DNA from: Zantedeschia hybrid cultivar
Lineage: Eukaryota > Streptophyta > Magnoliopsida > Alismatales > Araceae
Direction: 5' to 3'
Assembly: GCA_030544215.1 (NCBI GenBank)
Contig: JARZZO010000011.1
Coordinates: 47,923,587-47,987,586, forward strand
Length of the DNA: 64,000 nt
Part shown: in pieces, positions 21,172 through 31,860 of the stretch
Layout: each line of letters starts with the position of its first letter
Position numbering within the stretch: position 1 is the stretch's first letter
Program-made: the position numbers and the translations under genes
The notes under the pieces: model-generated
The model's input: the letters and a program-made list of their open reading frames with translations, nothing else
Databases searched by the model: none
What the model was told of the DNA's origin: nothing

Positions 21172-23194
21172 TGTAAGGATTGAGGTTTTCGGATCCGGTT
21201 ATCGGGTCAGTTTTCGGGGTCGGATCCCTTAGTTCCAGTAATGTAGACGCATTTTAGGCTGTGCCACGTAGGCTTGCCTTGGGTCGCGAGAGTACGGCCC
21301 CGGTCATATCATCTGAATGGCGTCTTGGATGGACGACGCCTTTCAGAGTACGACCCTGGCTTGTCAGTGTATGGCCCGGTCTTGTCGTCTGAAAGACGTC
21401 GGGAGTGCACGACGCGTTTTACCTAGCTTCTGGTTGACCCCGCGAACCCTCATTCCTTTCCCTCATTTCCTCCTCCCTCTTCTCTCTCCTCTCTTCCTCC
21501 GGCGAGCCGACGGCTCTTTTTCCCCCTCCTTCTTTTTCTCCCACCATTTCATCTCTCCCTCCACTCCATCGACCTCCTAACTCCCACCACTACCACCACC
21601 ATCTCCTCCACGGCGTTTTTCTCTCCGGACGGCGGCCAACGTCCCGGTGGAGTAACGGCGTCCACTGCGGTACCGACGGCGGTGTGGGGCGATACGGGTA
21701 GGCGGCTTGGAGTTTGGAGGAGTTCAAATAACTGATAGGGTGACGATCCCCGTAGTGTTTCATTTAAAAATCATGTTTTCCCGCTTTGGAACATGTTTAG
21801 GGGTGTTCTTGGGGTAAAAATACTAAATGCATGGAATGAGAAATTGGGTGTTTTAAATGGGTAGTTAGGTTCTTCTTCCCATTCTCCATGTTTTTGTGTT
21901 TTTACACGATTTTGAGGAGGAAATCCCACCCCGTAGACCGGGAGATGGCGGAGGGAGAACCTGTCTGTGAGGGTTAAATGGCGTCGGGGGACAGCGACGC
22001 CTTTTAGAAAGGCGGATTCCATCCACGACGCGATTTAGCCCAAATACCAGACTCTGTCTCTAGAACTGAATGGCGTCCAAGGACAGCGACGCCTTTCAAA
22101 AGGCGACTTGTATGGGCGACGCGTTTTAGGCCATTTTCGAGACCAGATTTCACATGAACCAATTTAGGAGGCTTGAATGGCGTCGGCCTTGGGCGACGCG
22201 ATTCAAGGCAGAATCACATTAATTCATGCTATTAACATATCTTCACACTGTTAGATAGTTTGGTTAATTACATGTTTGAAATCGTACTCGAGGATGAGGA
22301 TTTTTACGTGATCGGATCGCACTGTGTTGTGTTTCGTGCGACTGTGGACCTAGAGTGACAGTTGTAGCGCTTGCTACCCTGTGTCGGTGTGGGAGGGACA
22401 CAGCACCGGTGTGGGAGTGGTGGGGTGACGCCTAGAGAGAGGGTCACCTGGTGTACTCCGAGGTTAGCTAGTACCGATGTGGGAGTGGTACCTGTGGAGT
22501 GTCACTCGTGCTGGAGGAAGCGGAAACCACCTAGAGCCAGTTGGGCCGGAGTAGCTAGCGTGCTACCCGAGGGGTTACTGTTTGGTCTCAGCGGGTCGGT
22601 GTTTCCCGCGTTGGACTGTGTGGTTAGCGTGTTTTGCCGAGACGCTGGTTGTAGGCTCTCTGGTAGAATGGTTTCGGAGTTGTGCATGTTACATCTCGAA
22701 TACATGTGTTTTATATCGGAATTTAGGAATTGTGTTACTTGCTTATTCTACCTGTATCTGTGTTACTGCACTTGTGGGTGCGTAAGTGGGCGGTGGGGAT
22801 CGAAGGATCCCTACTGAGTCTTTTCATTGAGACTCACCCCTGCTATTTTCAGGTGAGGGTTCCAAGCAGGCTTAGCGAGGAGAGTACTGCTTTGGGTTGC
22901 GCGCCAGCAGCTGTTGTTCCGGTGTATGCCCCTACGTAGTTGTTATTTTATTTTTCTGGGCTGTACGCTTAATTATTTCTTTTTAGTTGGAGTATGTAAT
23001 TATTTGCTGTGTCGAGTCACATTGTAATAACTTTTAATTCTTGCACTTCCTTTTTAATTCAATGCAATGTGAATGTTTAGCTTAGTTTTTTATTTATTTT
23101 CCAGACTTATCTAGATCCTGGTTTTGCTCCAAATTAATGATTCGGTACCCATTTAGTAATCGGATCCCCGATTATAGGGTGGCGGGTCATTACA
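21172..23194 (+). repeat. Right (3') LTR of element A
   Basis: 2023 bp, TGTAAGG...GTCATTACA, colinear with the left LTR apart from small indels and substitutions. Its GCGTC palindromes are at 21313-21345, 21389-21420 and 21976-22210. Confidence 0.95.
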
Positions 23195-23199
23195 TAATT
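23195..23199. repeat. Target-site duplication of element A, right copy (TAATT)
   Basis: TAATT directly after the CA-ending LTR, identical to 14375-14379. Confidence 0.95.
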
Positions 23200-23256
23200 G
23201 GATTCAAGAGGGGCATTAGCATCTCGCTCATAGTTGACCATAGCTCCCGAAGCCAT
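23200..23256 (-). pseudogene. First codons of element H gag
   Basis: An ATG on the minus strand at 23256 starts a frame (MASGAMVNYERDANAP) that reaches the TSD and is in register with the frame entering at 14374. The word GATGCTAATGCCCC occurs on both sides of the insertion (here and at 14344-14357). This shows that A landed about 20 codons into H gag. Confidence 0.75.
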
Positions 23257-24304
23257 GCTCAAATCCCTACCTGATTGAAGTAACATGATGTCAGATTTTT
23301 TTTTTTTTCAAAAATTGGCAGACAAGTTGTACAGAGATTAAGCAAACAAGTGGATATTTAACGTTATTTTAGGATTCCTTATTGGGTTATTTGGATTCAA
23401 TTAATCACAAATTCACTCAAGGGGTAGGATCCTAGTTTTAGTTCAATTTCCACCGTTATACTCTATGACTTTCTCTCACAACGTTATGAAGAATCTATCC
23501 AAGACTTCGGTTGGTACAACCAGTCCGATGAACAAGGAGGAATACCTTGATTTTAGGGACTTATAGAGGTCTTTAACGCCAACCACTCTAGTCTGATCAA
23601 GGGACAGACCCAATCAGAGAGAGGTGAAGACGTCAAGAAAGGTGTTCCTAAGAGAAAAGGGGGGTGTTAGCCCCAATGCGTATGACATGTGGCCGGGATG
23701 GCCTCTAATGCTTATTTTGTAATGTGTAGTAGCAAGCAGATCAGCAATCTAAGAACTGAAAAAAAAAAAAAAAAACTGCCTGAATCGCATCGCTGTACCT
23801 CGACTCTATTCAAAACAGAACCTTATTTTTCTTGCAGAAGCTCAGGCAGCAGACAACAGAGAATTTGGCCTAAAAAGCGTCTAGGTAGGGCGACGCGGTA
23901 TGAAACGCGTCACTGTTCCTAGACGCTTTTCAGGTCGCAGAATCAACAATCCAAGAGGAATTTCTGGATCGATTCCTCCTCAAACAAATAGAATAAAAGG
24001 GGTAAATAATTGGCTCATGCAAATCTTTTTTTTTTATTTCAATTTTTAACACGATGATTTTATCATGTAAAGAACTAAAATATCAATCAATCACACATTC
24101 TCTTTATCACAATCACAACTTCTCAGTCAATCAAATGGAGAGGGCAAAATCTTGCCGCAAGGGTATGCACGTGGTGCATGTGGGAATAACAACTAAACTA
24201 AAAAGTCACCGATCGGTGAGGGCGTGTCGAGAGACACAGGTGGTGCATCGTGGGTGCCCGATTGATAAAAGTAAGAACAAAGATTTAAAAGATGGCGAGA
24301 CCAA
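23257..24304 (-). other. Leader (5' UTR) of element H
   Basis: About 1 kb between the PBS-like site and the gag ATG, without a convincing reading frame. It contains a T-run at 23289-23302, an A-run at 23759-23775 and three GCGTC-type units at about 23783-23815 (decayed), 23873-23903 and 23903-23932. The G-rich GGGGGG at 23661 and CACGTGGTGCATGTGGG (24169-24185, echoed near 24240) may be remnants of structured RNA. Confidence 0.55.
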
Positions 24305-24322
24305 GTCCCACCATGATCGCCA
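24305..24322 (-). other. PBS-like site of element H
   Basis: On the minus strand the sequence reads TGGCGATCATGGTGGGAC, which resembles the TGGCGCC-type PBS of Tat/Athila elements (Asp tRNA) with several mismatches. It lies 8 nt after a CA-ending sequence. Position and partial match are the only support. Confidence 0.35.
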
Positions 24323-25002
24323 AAAAGCTATGAGTGCTCAAATTAGGATATGTAATTATCATGAAAATTATGTTGATTATGTGACAAATAAAAACTTATT
24401 AAAAACTAAGTGAATGTGATCACCAGAAACTTTTAACTAAAAAGTTCCAAAAGACAGAGATTGATCGCTTACTTGTTTTAGAATTGGGAGATGTTGGAGT
24501 CCTTGATTCTCCTCCTTCAGCCGGCTGAAGGAAAAGAGCTCTTCTGATTTTGTTTTTGCTTTGGATGCTTATGGGAGTTTGAGGATCGTCCAGATTTCCT
24601 TGTTGATTCTCTCCTCTTGATCTTCTTTTGTACTTGTTTGTAGTATTTGAAATCCTTTTAAACATGGATTGGAAATCATATGCTAGTGAGTGTGTGTTGC
24701 ATGGAGTGATGTGATGAAATTATGATGCCAGTATGCTGAAAATATGAGAAAGATGTAAAAATTAATTAAGAACTAGGTTGGATGGCCCCTGGAAAGCCTT
24801 GGTTCTTGAATAGATCTTGAAAGGACGAAGAAAGGACGAAGAAATGATGAAGCTTGCTTCAAGACTCCTGGAAGTAGTAGCAGCTCCTCGATCCTTCAGC
24901 ATTTGGACGTCGTCTCTCTCAAAGAATCTTAACTAACTCTCTCAAAATTATCACTAACCTTTCAAGAATTATCATTAACTTTTTAGTGGCCAAGGACTTG
25001 GG

Positions 25003-25010
25003 TATTTATA
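25003..25010 (-). promoter_or_regulatory. TATA box in the LTR of H
   Basis: TATAAATA on the minus strand in CCTATAAATACCC, about 515 bp from the outer end of the LTR and 120 bp downstream (in transcription sense) of the GCGTC palindromes. Confidence 0.55.
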
Positions 25011-25124
25011 GGCTTAAGTTTGCGCATCCGCGGTTACTTAAAGATTAACATGAAGGAATTTGAAGTCAATCCAACCAAGAAACAAATAAACACATCCTAA
25101 TTCATCATTATCTATAATTAACTA

Positions 25125-25322
25125 AAACGCGTCGCCCATGGGAGACGTCTTTTAGCTTAATTAAGATAAGGATAAACATCGGGAAGAAGAGACAGAATCA
25201 GCTTAGGAAACTTAAATGGCTTCGTGCATGGAAGACATCTTTTAGTTTATTAATAAATTAATTAAAAATCAAAATAAGAATAAATCCTAAATGGCGTCTT
25301 TACAGGACGACGTCTTTTAGAC
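25125..25322. repeat. GCGTC palindromes in the LTR of H
   Basis: Three units at about 25126-25156 (AAAACGCGTC...GACGTCTTTTAG), 25212-25242 (AAATGGCTTC...GACATCTTTTAG, decayed) and 25288-25320 (AAATGGCGTC...GACGTCTTTTAG), spaced about 80 bp apart, upstream of the TATA box on the minus strand. Confidence 0.7.
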
Positions 25323-25524
25323 TCCTTCATATTCGATTAAAAATCTAAGTTAAAATGAATTTCATTAATAAACTTAAATTATGTCTGTCTGATCGATGTC
25401 ATTTAGATAATTAATCCAGAAAGATTAATAAAAATTAACTAATGATTAAATATCTGACCATTTTGAGGTATTATTATATGATATGAAATTTACTCAAAAT
25501 GATGTCAAAATTAGCGTGTCTACA

Positions 25525-26348
25525 GGATAGTTCTCCTCATGCTTCTTCAGCTGCCTAGAAGCATAAGCCACGACCTTACCATGCTGCATCAGAACCGCAC
25601 CCAAACCTCGACGAGATGCATCTGAGTAAACCACAAGTCCACCGAAACCTGATGGAAGCACTAGCACTGGAGCCGAAGTGAGACGAGTCTTCAACTCAAT
25701 GAAACTCCGCTCACACTCCTTGGTCTGCACGAAACGAACTCCCTTACGAGTCAACCTCGACAAGGGGATCGCTATCGAAGAAAAACCCTGGACAAACCGT
25801 CTGTAATACCCTACTAACCCCAAGAAGCTCCTGATCTCAGTTACTGTTATCGGTTTGCTCCAATCCATCACTGTCTCAATCTTGGCTGGATCCACTGCAA
25901 TACCATCTCCAAAAATGACATGCCCCAGGAAGTGCACCTTATCTAGCCAGAATTCACACTTGCTAAACTTGGCATAGAGTTGGTGCTCTCTTAGAACCTG
26001 CAACACCACCTGAAGATGAGTGGCATGCTCTTCCTTTGAAGAAGAATATACCAAAATATCATCTACAAACACTACCACAAACTGATCCAGGTAGGCCCTG
26101 AAGACCCGGTTCATCAAATCCTTAAAAGCCGCTGGAGCATTGGTCAAGCCAAAAGGTATAACCAAAAACTCATAATGTCTATACTGAGTCCTAAAAGCCG
26201 TCTTACTCACATCTGCCTCACGGATCCAAATTTGATAATATCCTGACCTCAAATCAATCTTCAAAAATACCTTCGCAGACTGCAACTGATCCATCAGATC
26301 ATCGATCCTCGGAAGTGGGTACTTGTTCTTTATTGTTACTTGGTTCAG
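25525..26348 (-). pseudogene. RT core and RNase H start of element B
   Basis: Reads MDQLQSAKVFLKIDLRSGYY, FGLTNAPAAFKDLMNRVF, the active site VVFVDDILVYS, LGHVIFGDGIAVDPAKIE and RNase H up to RQLKKHEENYP. The FVDD motif is intact. A stop at 26349 (CAG-to-TAG type, ...YR stop) separates it from the amino part of RT. Confidence 0.9.
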
Positions 26349-27242
26349 CTATCTATAATCAATGCATAGCCTCAATGAACCATCCTTCTTCCTAACAAAC
26401 AGAACTGGAGCATCCCACGGAGAAGTACTGGGACGGATAAAACCCTTATCTAGTAGTTCCTGGAGCTGCGCCTTCAACTCAGCGAGTTCGACCGGAGCCA
26501 TCCGATACGGGGCCTTAGACAAGAGCGTCGTACCTGGTGCAAGCTCAATAGTGAACTCAACCTCTCGCTGAGGAGGAAGACCAGGCAACTCCTCAGGAAA
26601 TACATCAACAAAGTTACAAACTACAGGCACCTCCCAAGGATTGGAATTACTACTAACACCAGCTAAAACAACAGAGGCAAGGAAAGCCTCACAGCCACCA
26701 ACAAGCAATTTCTGGGCCTTAAAGGCAAAAATAAGAATACCACGAGAAGAGGGCCTAATACCTTGGAAGTAGAAAGTCGAGATGTCCGGAATAGAGAAAC
26801 GCACTCTCTTCCTGTGGTAGTCCACCTCGGCATAATAAGCCTCCAACCAGTCCGTGCCCAAGATGACATCAAAGTCACGAATGGCAAGCACAACTAACTG
26901 GGCAGGTAACTCATGACCCTCAATGGTCAAGGGAACCTCACTCAAACAGTTATAAGACAACATGAAATCCCCAGAAGAAACCTCTACCATCAGTTCATCA
27001 GATATCTCATCAACGGGTGCAGAAAGAACATCTACGAACTGCTCATAAATAAAAGAATGTGAAGCACCCGAATCAATCAACACATACGCAGAGTTCCCAA
27101 GGACAGAAAGTGTACCTTCCACCAAGTTAGACGCACGAGCCTCCTTCCTGGTGATAGCTAGAACTCTCCCCTTAGTCCTCGACTTCTTCTGATCACCTGG
27201 TCTCTGCCCCTGACCATGCCCTTGCGGGCAATACCTCGTCAA
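26349..27242 (-). CDS. Open protease-RT segment of element B
   Basis: 297 codons without interruption: end of the knuckle (TRYCPQGHGQ), Lys-rich spacer, retropepsin with LIDSGASHSFIYEQFVDVL, IRDFDVILGTDWLEAYYAEV, the VDVFPEELPGLPPQREVEF linker and the RT amino part to LRLCIDYR. The DSGA triad is intact, unlike in A. It is only part of the original polyprotein, so it is a fragment rather than a functional gene. Confidence 0.85.
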   Translation of the reverse strand: MTRYCPQGHGQGQRPGDQKKSRTKGRVLAITRKEARASNLVEGTLSVLGNSAYVLIDSGASHSFIYEQFVDVLSAPVDEISDELMVEVSSGDFMLSYNCLSEVPLTIEGHELPAQLVVLAIRDFDVILGTDWLEAYYAEVDYHRKRVRFSIPDISTFYFQGIRPSSRGILIFAFKAQKLLVGGCEAFLASVVLAGVSSNSNPWEVPVVCNFVDVFPEELPGLPPQREVEFTIELAPGTTLLSKAPYRMAPVELAELKAQLQELLDKGFIRPSTSPWDAPVLFVRKKDGSLRLCIDYR

Positions 27243-28264
27243 ATGGCCTTGCTGGCCACAAGTGTAACACCTCCTAGAAAATGCAGGACACTGAGTCCCA
27301 CCGTGAGTACCACCTCAATGTCGGCAACCTGCCGGAAGCCTCTGAGCTGCCTCCTACTGAGCACTGGACACCGACTGACTATGCTGGCTCTGCCTGGGTC
27401 TGCTACTACCACTGCTGCCACTGTTGCCACTGCTACTGCCACCGCCTCGAAAGAACCTCCTGAATCTGGAACCGAGTAAAGATGATCTTGATCCGGAAGA
27501 AGGAGCTGTTGTTGCTGTTGTCTTTCCCCTGCCATAAACTGGTCCCTGAGTAGTCAGTCCCCTCTCCCGAGTTGACTGATCATGCTGTGCCTCTACTGCC
27601 GCGGCACACCTAACCGCCGATGCCAAGTCCTTACAACAGTGGGATGCCACAAAACTCCTCAAATTGGACCTCAGTCCATCCATAAACCTCTCAGTCCGAC
27701 ACTCCTCGTCTCCTGAAATAAAAGGCATGAACCTCCCAAGCGAAACAAACTTCATTTGGTACTCAAGCACTGTCATGCTTCCTTGGGTCAACTCCATAAA
27801 TTCCCTCTCCTTCGCCTTCTGGACATGCCTAGGGAAGTACTGTGCATTGAATTCCTTCACAAATGTCTCCCATAGAATCTCCCTGAGATTCCTATCCGCA
27901 TAAGACAAACTCTTCAAAGTGGTCTACCAGTCATAGGCATCATCCTTCAACATGAAGGTAGCCAACGGAGTCCTCTCAACTACTGCACAATCCATGGTAT
28001 CCAAAGTCTTCTCCAACTAATGAACGGCCTCATCAGGGTCAGGACGACCGGTAAAATGAGGTGGCTTCAGCTTCAGGAACCTCTCCAGAGCAGCTAAGGC
28101 CCTCCCCGAGCACTAGAACTCTCACTAGGGTCTTGAGTCTGGTATCTAGCCATCGTGTCCATCATAGCCTCTATGAAATGCTCCATATTCGGCCTATCGG
28201 CCTCAGATCCACTAGGGACATCTCCTCGCTCCCTAATAACTGGCACCCTCTTCCTAGGAGCCAT
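27243..28264 (-). pseudogene. Gag and nucleocapsid of element B
   Basis: The ATG at 28264 (MAPRK..., counterpart of MALRKRMP in A) opens gag, but frameshifts and stops occur near 28115, 28020 and 27918. From 27917 a long open stretch reads LREILWETFVKEFNAQYFP, LTQGSMTVLEYQMKFVSL, a Ser/Gly-rich tail, and then in another frame CYTCGQQGHLTRYCP, an intact CCHC knuckle. Confidence 0.85.
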
Positions 28265-28395
28265 CTAATAGCCTATAATCACAAAAATCAAAAAATTCTA
28301 ATTAGAATCCCAAAACCTATACTATCGCCATGCCTGTACGGGATAATGTAATTATTTGTCGAAATTACAATATTTAACCTAGTTCCAGACTGAAT

Positions 28396-28407
28396 GCTTT
28401 GATACCA
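28396..28407 (-). other. PBS of element B (initiator-Met tRNA, one mismatch)
   Basis: Minus-strand TGGTATCAAAGC, one base different from the PBS of A, 2 nt from the LTR end. Confidence 0.9.
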
Positions 28408-28409
28408 AC

Positions 28410-30485
28410 TGTAACTACCCGCCACCCCATAATCGGAGATCCGATTTCTAAATGGGTACCGAATCATTAAATTTGGAGTCAAACTAGGATCTCGATAAGT
28501 CTGGGAAATAAATGATAAACTAAGCTGAACATTCAAATTGCATCGAATTGTAAAGGAAGTGCAGAAATTAAAAATTATTACAATTCGACTTGACTTAGCA
28601 ATTAATTACATACTCCAACAGAAAAGAAATAATTAAGCGTACAAGCCAGAAAAGGAAATAACAACTACATCGGGGCATACCCCGGAACGGCAGCTGTTGG
28701 CGCACAACCCAAGGCAACACTCTCCTCGCTACGCCTACCTGGAACCCTCACTTGAAACCCGCAGGGGGTGAGTCTCATCGAAAAAGACTCAGTAGGGATC
28801 CTTCGATCCCCACCACCCACTCACACACCCACAAGTGCAATACACAAATATAGGCAATTTAACTAAATAAAGCAGTAACACAATTCCTAGATTTCGATGT
28901 AAAACACACGCATTTATAACAGTAGCATGCACGATTCTGAAACCACACTACTACGGAGTTCACAACTAGCGTCTCGGCTAACCACACAAGTCACACGGCT
29001 GAACGCAAAAAACACCGACCCGCTGAAACCAAACAGAAACTCCTCGGATAGCACACTAGCTACTTTGGCCTGACTTGGCTCAAGGTGGTTCTGCTTCCCC
29101 CAACACGAGTGACACTCCGAGTGTACCACTTCCACACTGATACTAGCTATACCCCGGGGTACACCAGGTGACCCTCTCTCTAGGCGTCACCCCCCCACTC
29201 CCACACCGGCGTCGTGTCACTCCCACATCGACACAGGGTGCCTAAGTGCTAACAATTGTCACTCTAGGCCCACGATCGCACAAAACGCAACACGGTGCGA
29301 TCCGATCACGTAGAAATCATAGTCCTTAAGCATGATTTCAAGCATGCAATTAACCAAACTACCTATTAATGTAAACATATGTTAATTGCAGGAATTAATA
29401 AGATTTTGTCTTGAATCGCGTCGCCCAAGGCCAACGTCATTCAATATTCCTAAACTAGTTCATGTGAAAATGGGTCTCAAAATATGACCTAAATCGCGTC
29501 GTGCAATATAGTCACCTTTTAAAAGGCGTCGTTGTTCCTAGTCGCCTATTAACGACAGGAACAAAATCATAGCTCGGGATGAACTGGGCTAAATTGCGTC
29601 GTTGGGGGCAAACGCCATTCAAAAAGGCGTCTCTGTCCTAAGACGCCATTTAGTGTTCGCAAACAGGTTCCCCTGCTAGCCTTCCCCGAGTTTAAAAAAA
29701 ATGGGATTTCTCCCCAAATCACATAAAAACATAACACAAACGGGGAGGAGGAGGAAAATCGAAATACCCATTAAAAACCCTTCATTCCTCATTTGCAAGG
29801 TTAACATTTTCGCGCCAATGATCCCCTAAACATGCTCCAAAGTGGGAAAAAACATAGTTTTAAACAAAATACAATGGGGATCGTCACCCTATCGGTTACT
29901 CGAACTCCTTCGAGCTCCAAGCCGCCAACCCGCCTCGCCATACGCTGCCACCGGCACCGCCGTGGACGCCGTTACTCCACCGGGACGTCGGCCGCCGTCC
30001 GGAGAGAAATGCGCCGCGGAGGAAGTGGTGGTGGTAGTGGAGGAAGTTGGGAGGTTAATGGAGTGGAGGGAGAGGAGGAATGGGGAGAGGAAAGGAAGGG
30101 GAGGGGAAAAGAGTCGCCGGAGGCCGGAGAGAAGAGAGGAGAGAGAGAGGGAATGAGATAATGAGGGAAAGGAGGGAGAGTTCGCGGGGTCAAATAGAAA
30201 CTGGGAAAAATGCGTCGTCGAAGTCCGACGTCATTCAGACGACTAGTCCGGGCCGTACTCTGACATACCAGGGCTGTACTCTGAATGGTGTTGACCATGC
30301 AAGACGCCACTCAGACGATATGACCGGGGCCGTACTCTCGCGGCCTAAAACCAACCCACGTGGTGCCCACGTGGCATAGCCTAAAACGCGTCCACCTTGC
30401 TGGACGCCATTTGAACCGCGTCGAGCTTGCTCGACGCGAAAAGGAACCCAAGCCCCAACCCCACAGGGGCCCAAACCGAGGGAAC
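28410..30485 (-). repeat. 5' LTR of element B, outer end missing
   Basis: Colinear with the A LTR from its CA end (TTACA at 28410-28414). The outermost 55-60 bp (the TGTAAGGATTGAGG end) are not found, and homology stops near 30485. GCGTC palindromes are at about 29412-29444, 29491-29549 (pair), 29591-29652 (pair), 30208-30240, 30280-30310 and 30384-30445 (pair). The last pair includes a near-perfect unit, CGCGTCGAGC TTGCTCGACGCG. Confidence 0.88.
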
Positions 30486-30989
30486 GCTTTAGCTTGTTGG
30501 TTAAGGAAGCTAGGGTTTGAGTTCGACTTGGAAACTTTGGGGACTTAATTTAGATAGTATTAGGAAGTCAAAAAATTATATATGAGACTTTGGGGTCGTG
30601 TATAAGGCCTCCTCTATGCAGCCCCAAGATAAGAGGTAAGAACATGGTGTTCTTCATGAGAAAGAAAAGTGTTTTGATTCAATTCTCTTTGAAAATTGAT
30701 TCTAATGGATAGATTGTTGTTCTTTGGGGTTTAGAGGTCGTGGGAGAAACCTTATATCACAAGAAAATCGAGATTGGAGTGCTAAAAGGTGATTGAAAGG
30801 CATTAGAGGGGAGTGTTCTTCATATTCTTGAAGTAGGTGATGATAACTTATTAAATGATATTTTGTACTAATATAAAAATTTTATTTTAATTTTCAAAAG
30901 TGGTCGAACGTAATTTCTGGAACCATAATCTATCAATTCATGACTTTAGATTCCATTTTGGTCTATGAATTTTTGATCAAATTTGCAAA
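30486..30989 (+). other. Unassigned spacer with a SINE-like start
   Basis: At 30489-30526 the sequence TTAGCTTGTTGGTTAAGG, followed 10 nt later by GGTTTGAGTTCGACTT, resembles the A and B boxes of a tRNA-derived plant SINE head. No clear tail or duplication is seen. The remainder is AT-rich without recognised content. Confidence 0.3.
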
Positions 30990-31860
30990 ATCTCATATTT
31001 TGGAAATTCACATCTAAAGAGTTTCTAGACAAAGTATGTAAACTTCAGAGATCCATTTATGGATTGAAGCAGACCTCTCGGAATTGGAACACAAGATTTG
31101 ATGAGGCCATCAAATATTATAACTTTATTAAGAATGAAAATGAATCGTATGTGTACAAGAAGACAAGTGGGAGCATATTCACTTTTCTCATATTTTATGT
31201 TGATGACATCTTATTCATTGGGAATGATATAGTGATGTGATCATCGGTAAAAGTATGGCTATCAAAGAACTCCTTCACAAAGGATTTCTAATGGGAATAT
31301 GGATCTATAGAAATAGATCAAAGAGGATGTTTGTCTTGACCCAATCTATATACATAAACACCATTGTCAAAAGGTTTAGCATGAAAAATTCTAAGAGATG
31401 TCTCATTCTGATGAGGAATGGAATTTATCTCTCTAAGTAGCAGTCTCTTAAGAATCTTTAAGAGAAGGAAATCATTTATAGAGTTCTCCATACTTCTATA
31501 ATGGGATCTATCATATATGCCATGTTGTGTACGAGACCTGATATAGCATATGTTCTAAGTATTACAAGTAGGTATCAGGCAGATCCAAGTGATGCACACT
31601 GGAAGGTCGTGAAATGTATCCTGAAGTACTTGAGGTGTTCTTGGTCTATAGAGGAGGTAACTTGCAGCTGCGAGGATACATAAACTCAAACTCCCAATCT
31701 GATCCAAATGATATCAAGTCTACTTTTGGATTCATATTTACTTTGAACGGAGGTATAGTGGGTTAGAAGAGTTCCAAGCAGGAGATCACTGCAAATTTGA
31801 CGATAGAAGTTAAGTATATTGCTGTAACTGAAGCCGCCAAGGAAGCCCTTTCCTCTGCCT
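30990..31860 (+). pseudogene. Ty1/copia RT-RNase H fragment, relative of element C
   Basis: Close to the RT of C: KVCKLQRSIYGLKQTSRNWN, FLIFYVDDILFIGNDIVM (catalytic YVDD), then with stops and frame changes SKRMFVLTQSIYINTIVKRF, IGSIIYAMLCTRPDIAYVLS-like sequence, SRYQADPSDAHWKVVKCILK and a decayed RNase H (SKQEITANLTIEVKYIAVTE). It begins and ends abruptly, with no LTR. It is clearly a truncated, long-dead copy. Confidence 0.85.

Larger units (their letters stand above)
14380..23194 (+). mobile_element. Element A: Tekay-like chromovirus (Ty3/gypsy), complete structure, coding-dead
   Basis: 8815 bp: LTR (TG...CA), initiator-Met PBS, gag, CCHC, protease, RT, RNase H, integrase with a chromodomain-like tail, PPT, LTR, flanked by a perfect TAATT duplication. 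Domain order, 2-kb LTRs and the terminal chromodomain-like region fit the Tekay/Del lineage. At least seven in-frame stops and two or more indels disable it. Its sequence is close to element B (minus strand, 25525-30485), which serves as the reference for many of the broken codons. Confidence 0.95.
6192..25524 (-). mobile_element. Element H: Tat/Ogre-like Ty3/gypsy retrotransposon, interrupted
   Basis: Read on the minus strand from 25524: LTR starting TGTAGACACG, PBS-like site, about 1 kb leader, gag, CCHC-like segment, protease (DTGAS), G-patch, RT (YVDD), RNase H, a second archaeal-type RNase H, integrase. Two RNase H domains in this order are the hallmark of the Tat lineage. Coding parts are broken by many stops and frameshifts. 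Chromovirus A (14380-23194) is inserted in gag. The 3' LTR is not seen, so H probably continues leftwards past base 1 and includes the antisense DUF7745-like and PMD units. That would exceed 16 kb without A, within the size range of Ogre-like elements. Confidence 0.75.
24331..25524 (-). repeat. 5' LTR of element H
   Basis: About 1194 bp. The outer end is TGTAGACACGCTAATTTTGAC on the minus strand, a start sequence familiar from Tat-type LTRs, abutting the broken RNase H frame of element B. The inner end ...GAGCACTCA is inferred from the PBS-like site. It carries a TATA-like box and three GCGTC palindromes. No second copy occurs in the window. Confidence 0.6.
25525..30485 (-). mobile_element. 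Element B: Tekay-like chromovirus, 5' part only
   Basis: Same family as A, on the minus strand: LTR 28410-30485, PBS 28396-28407, gag, CCHC, protease, RT and the beginning of RNase H. It ends inside the word GAGAACTATCC of the RNase H coding sequence, exactly where the LTR of H starts. The rest of B (RNase H end, integrase, 3' LTR) should therefore lie beyond the far end of H, left of the window. Confidence 0.88.
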
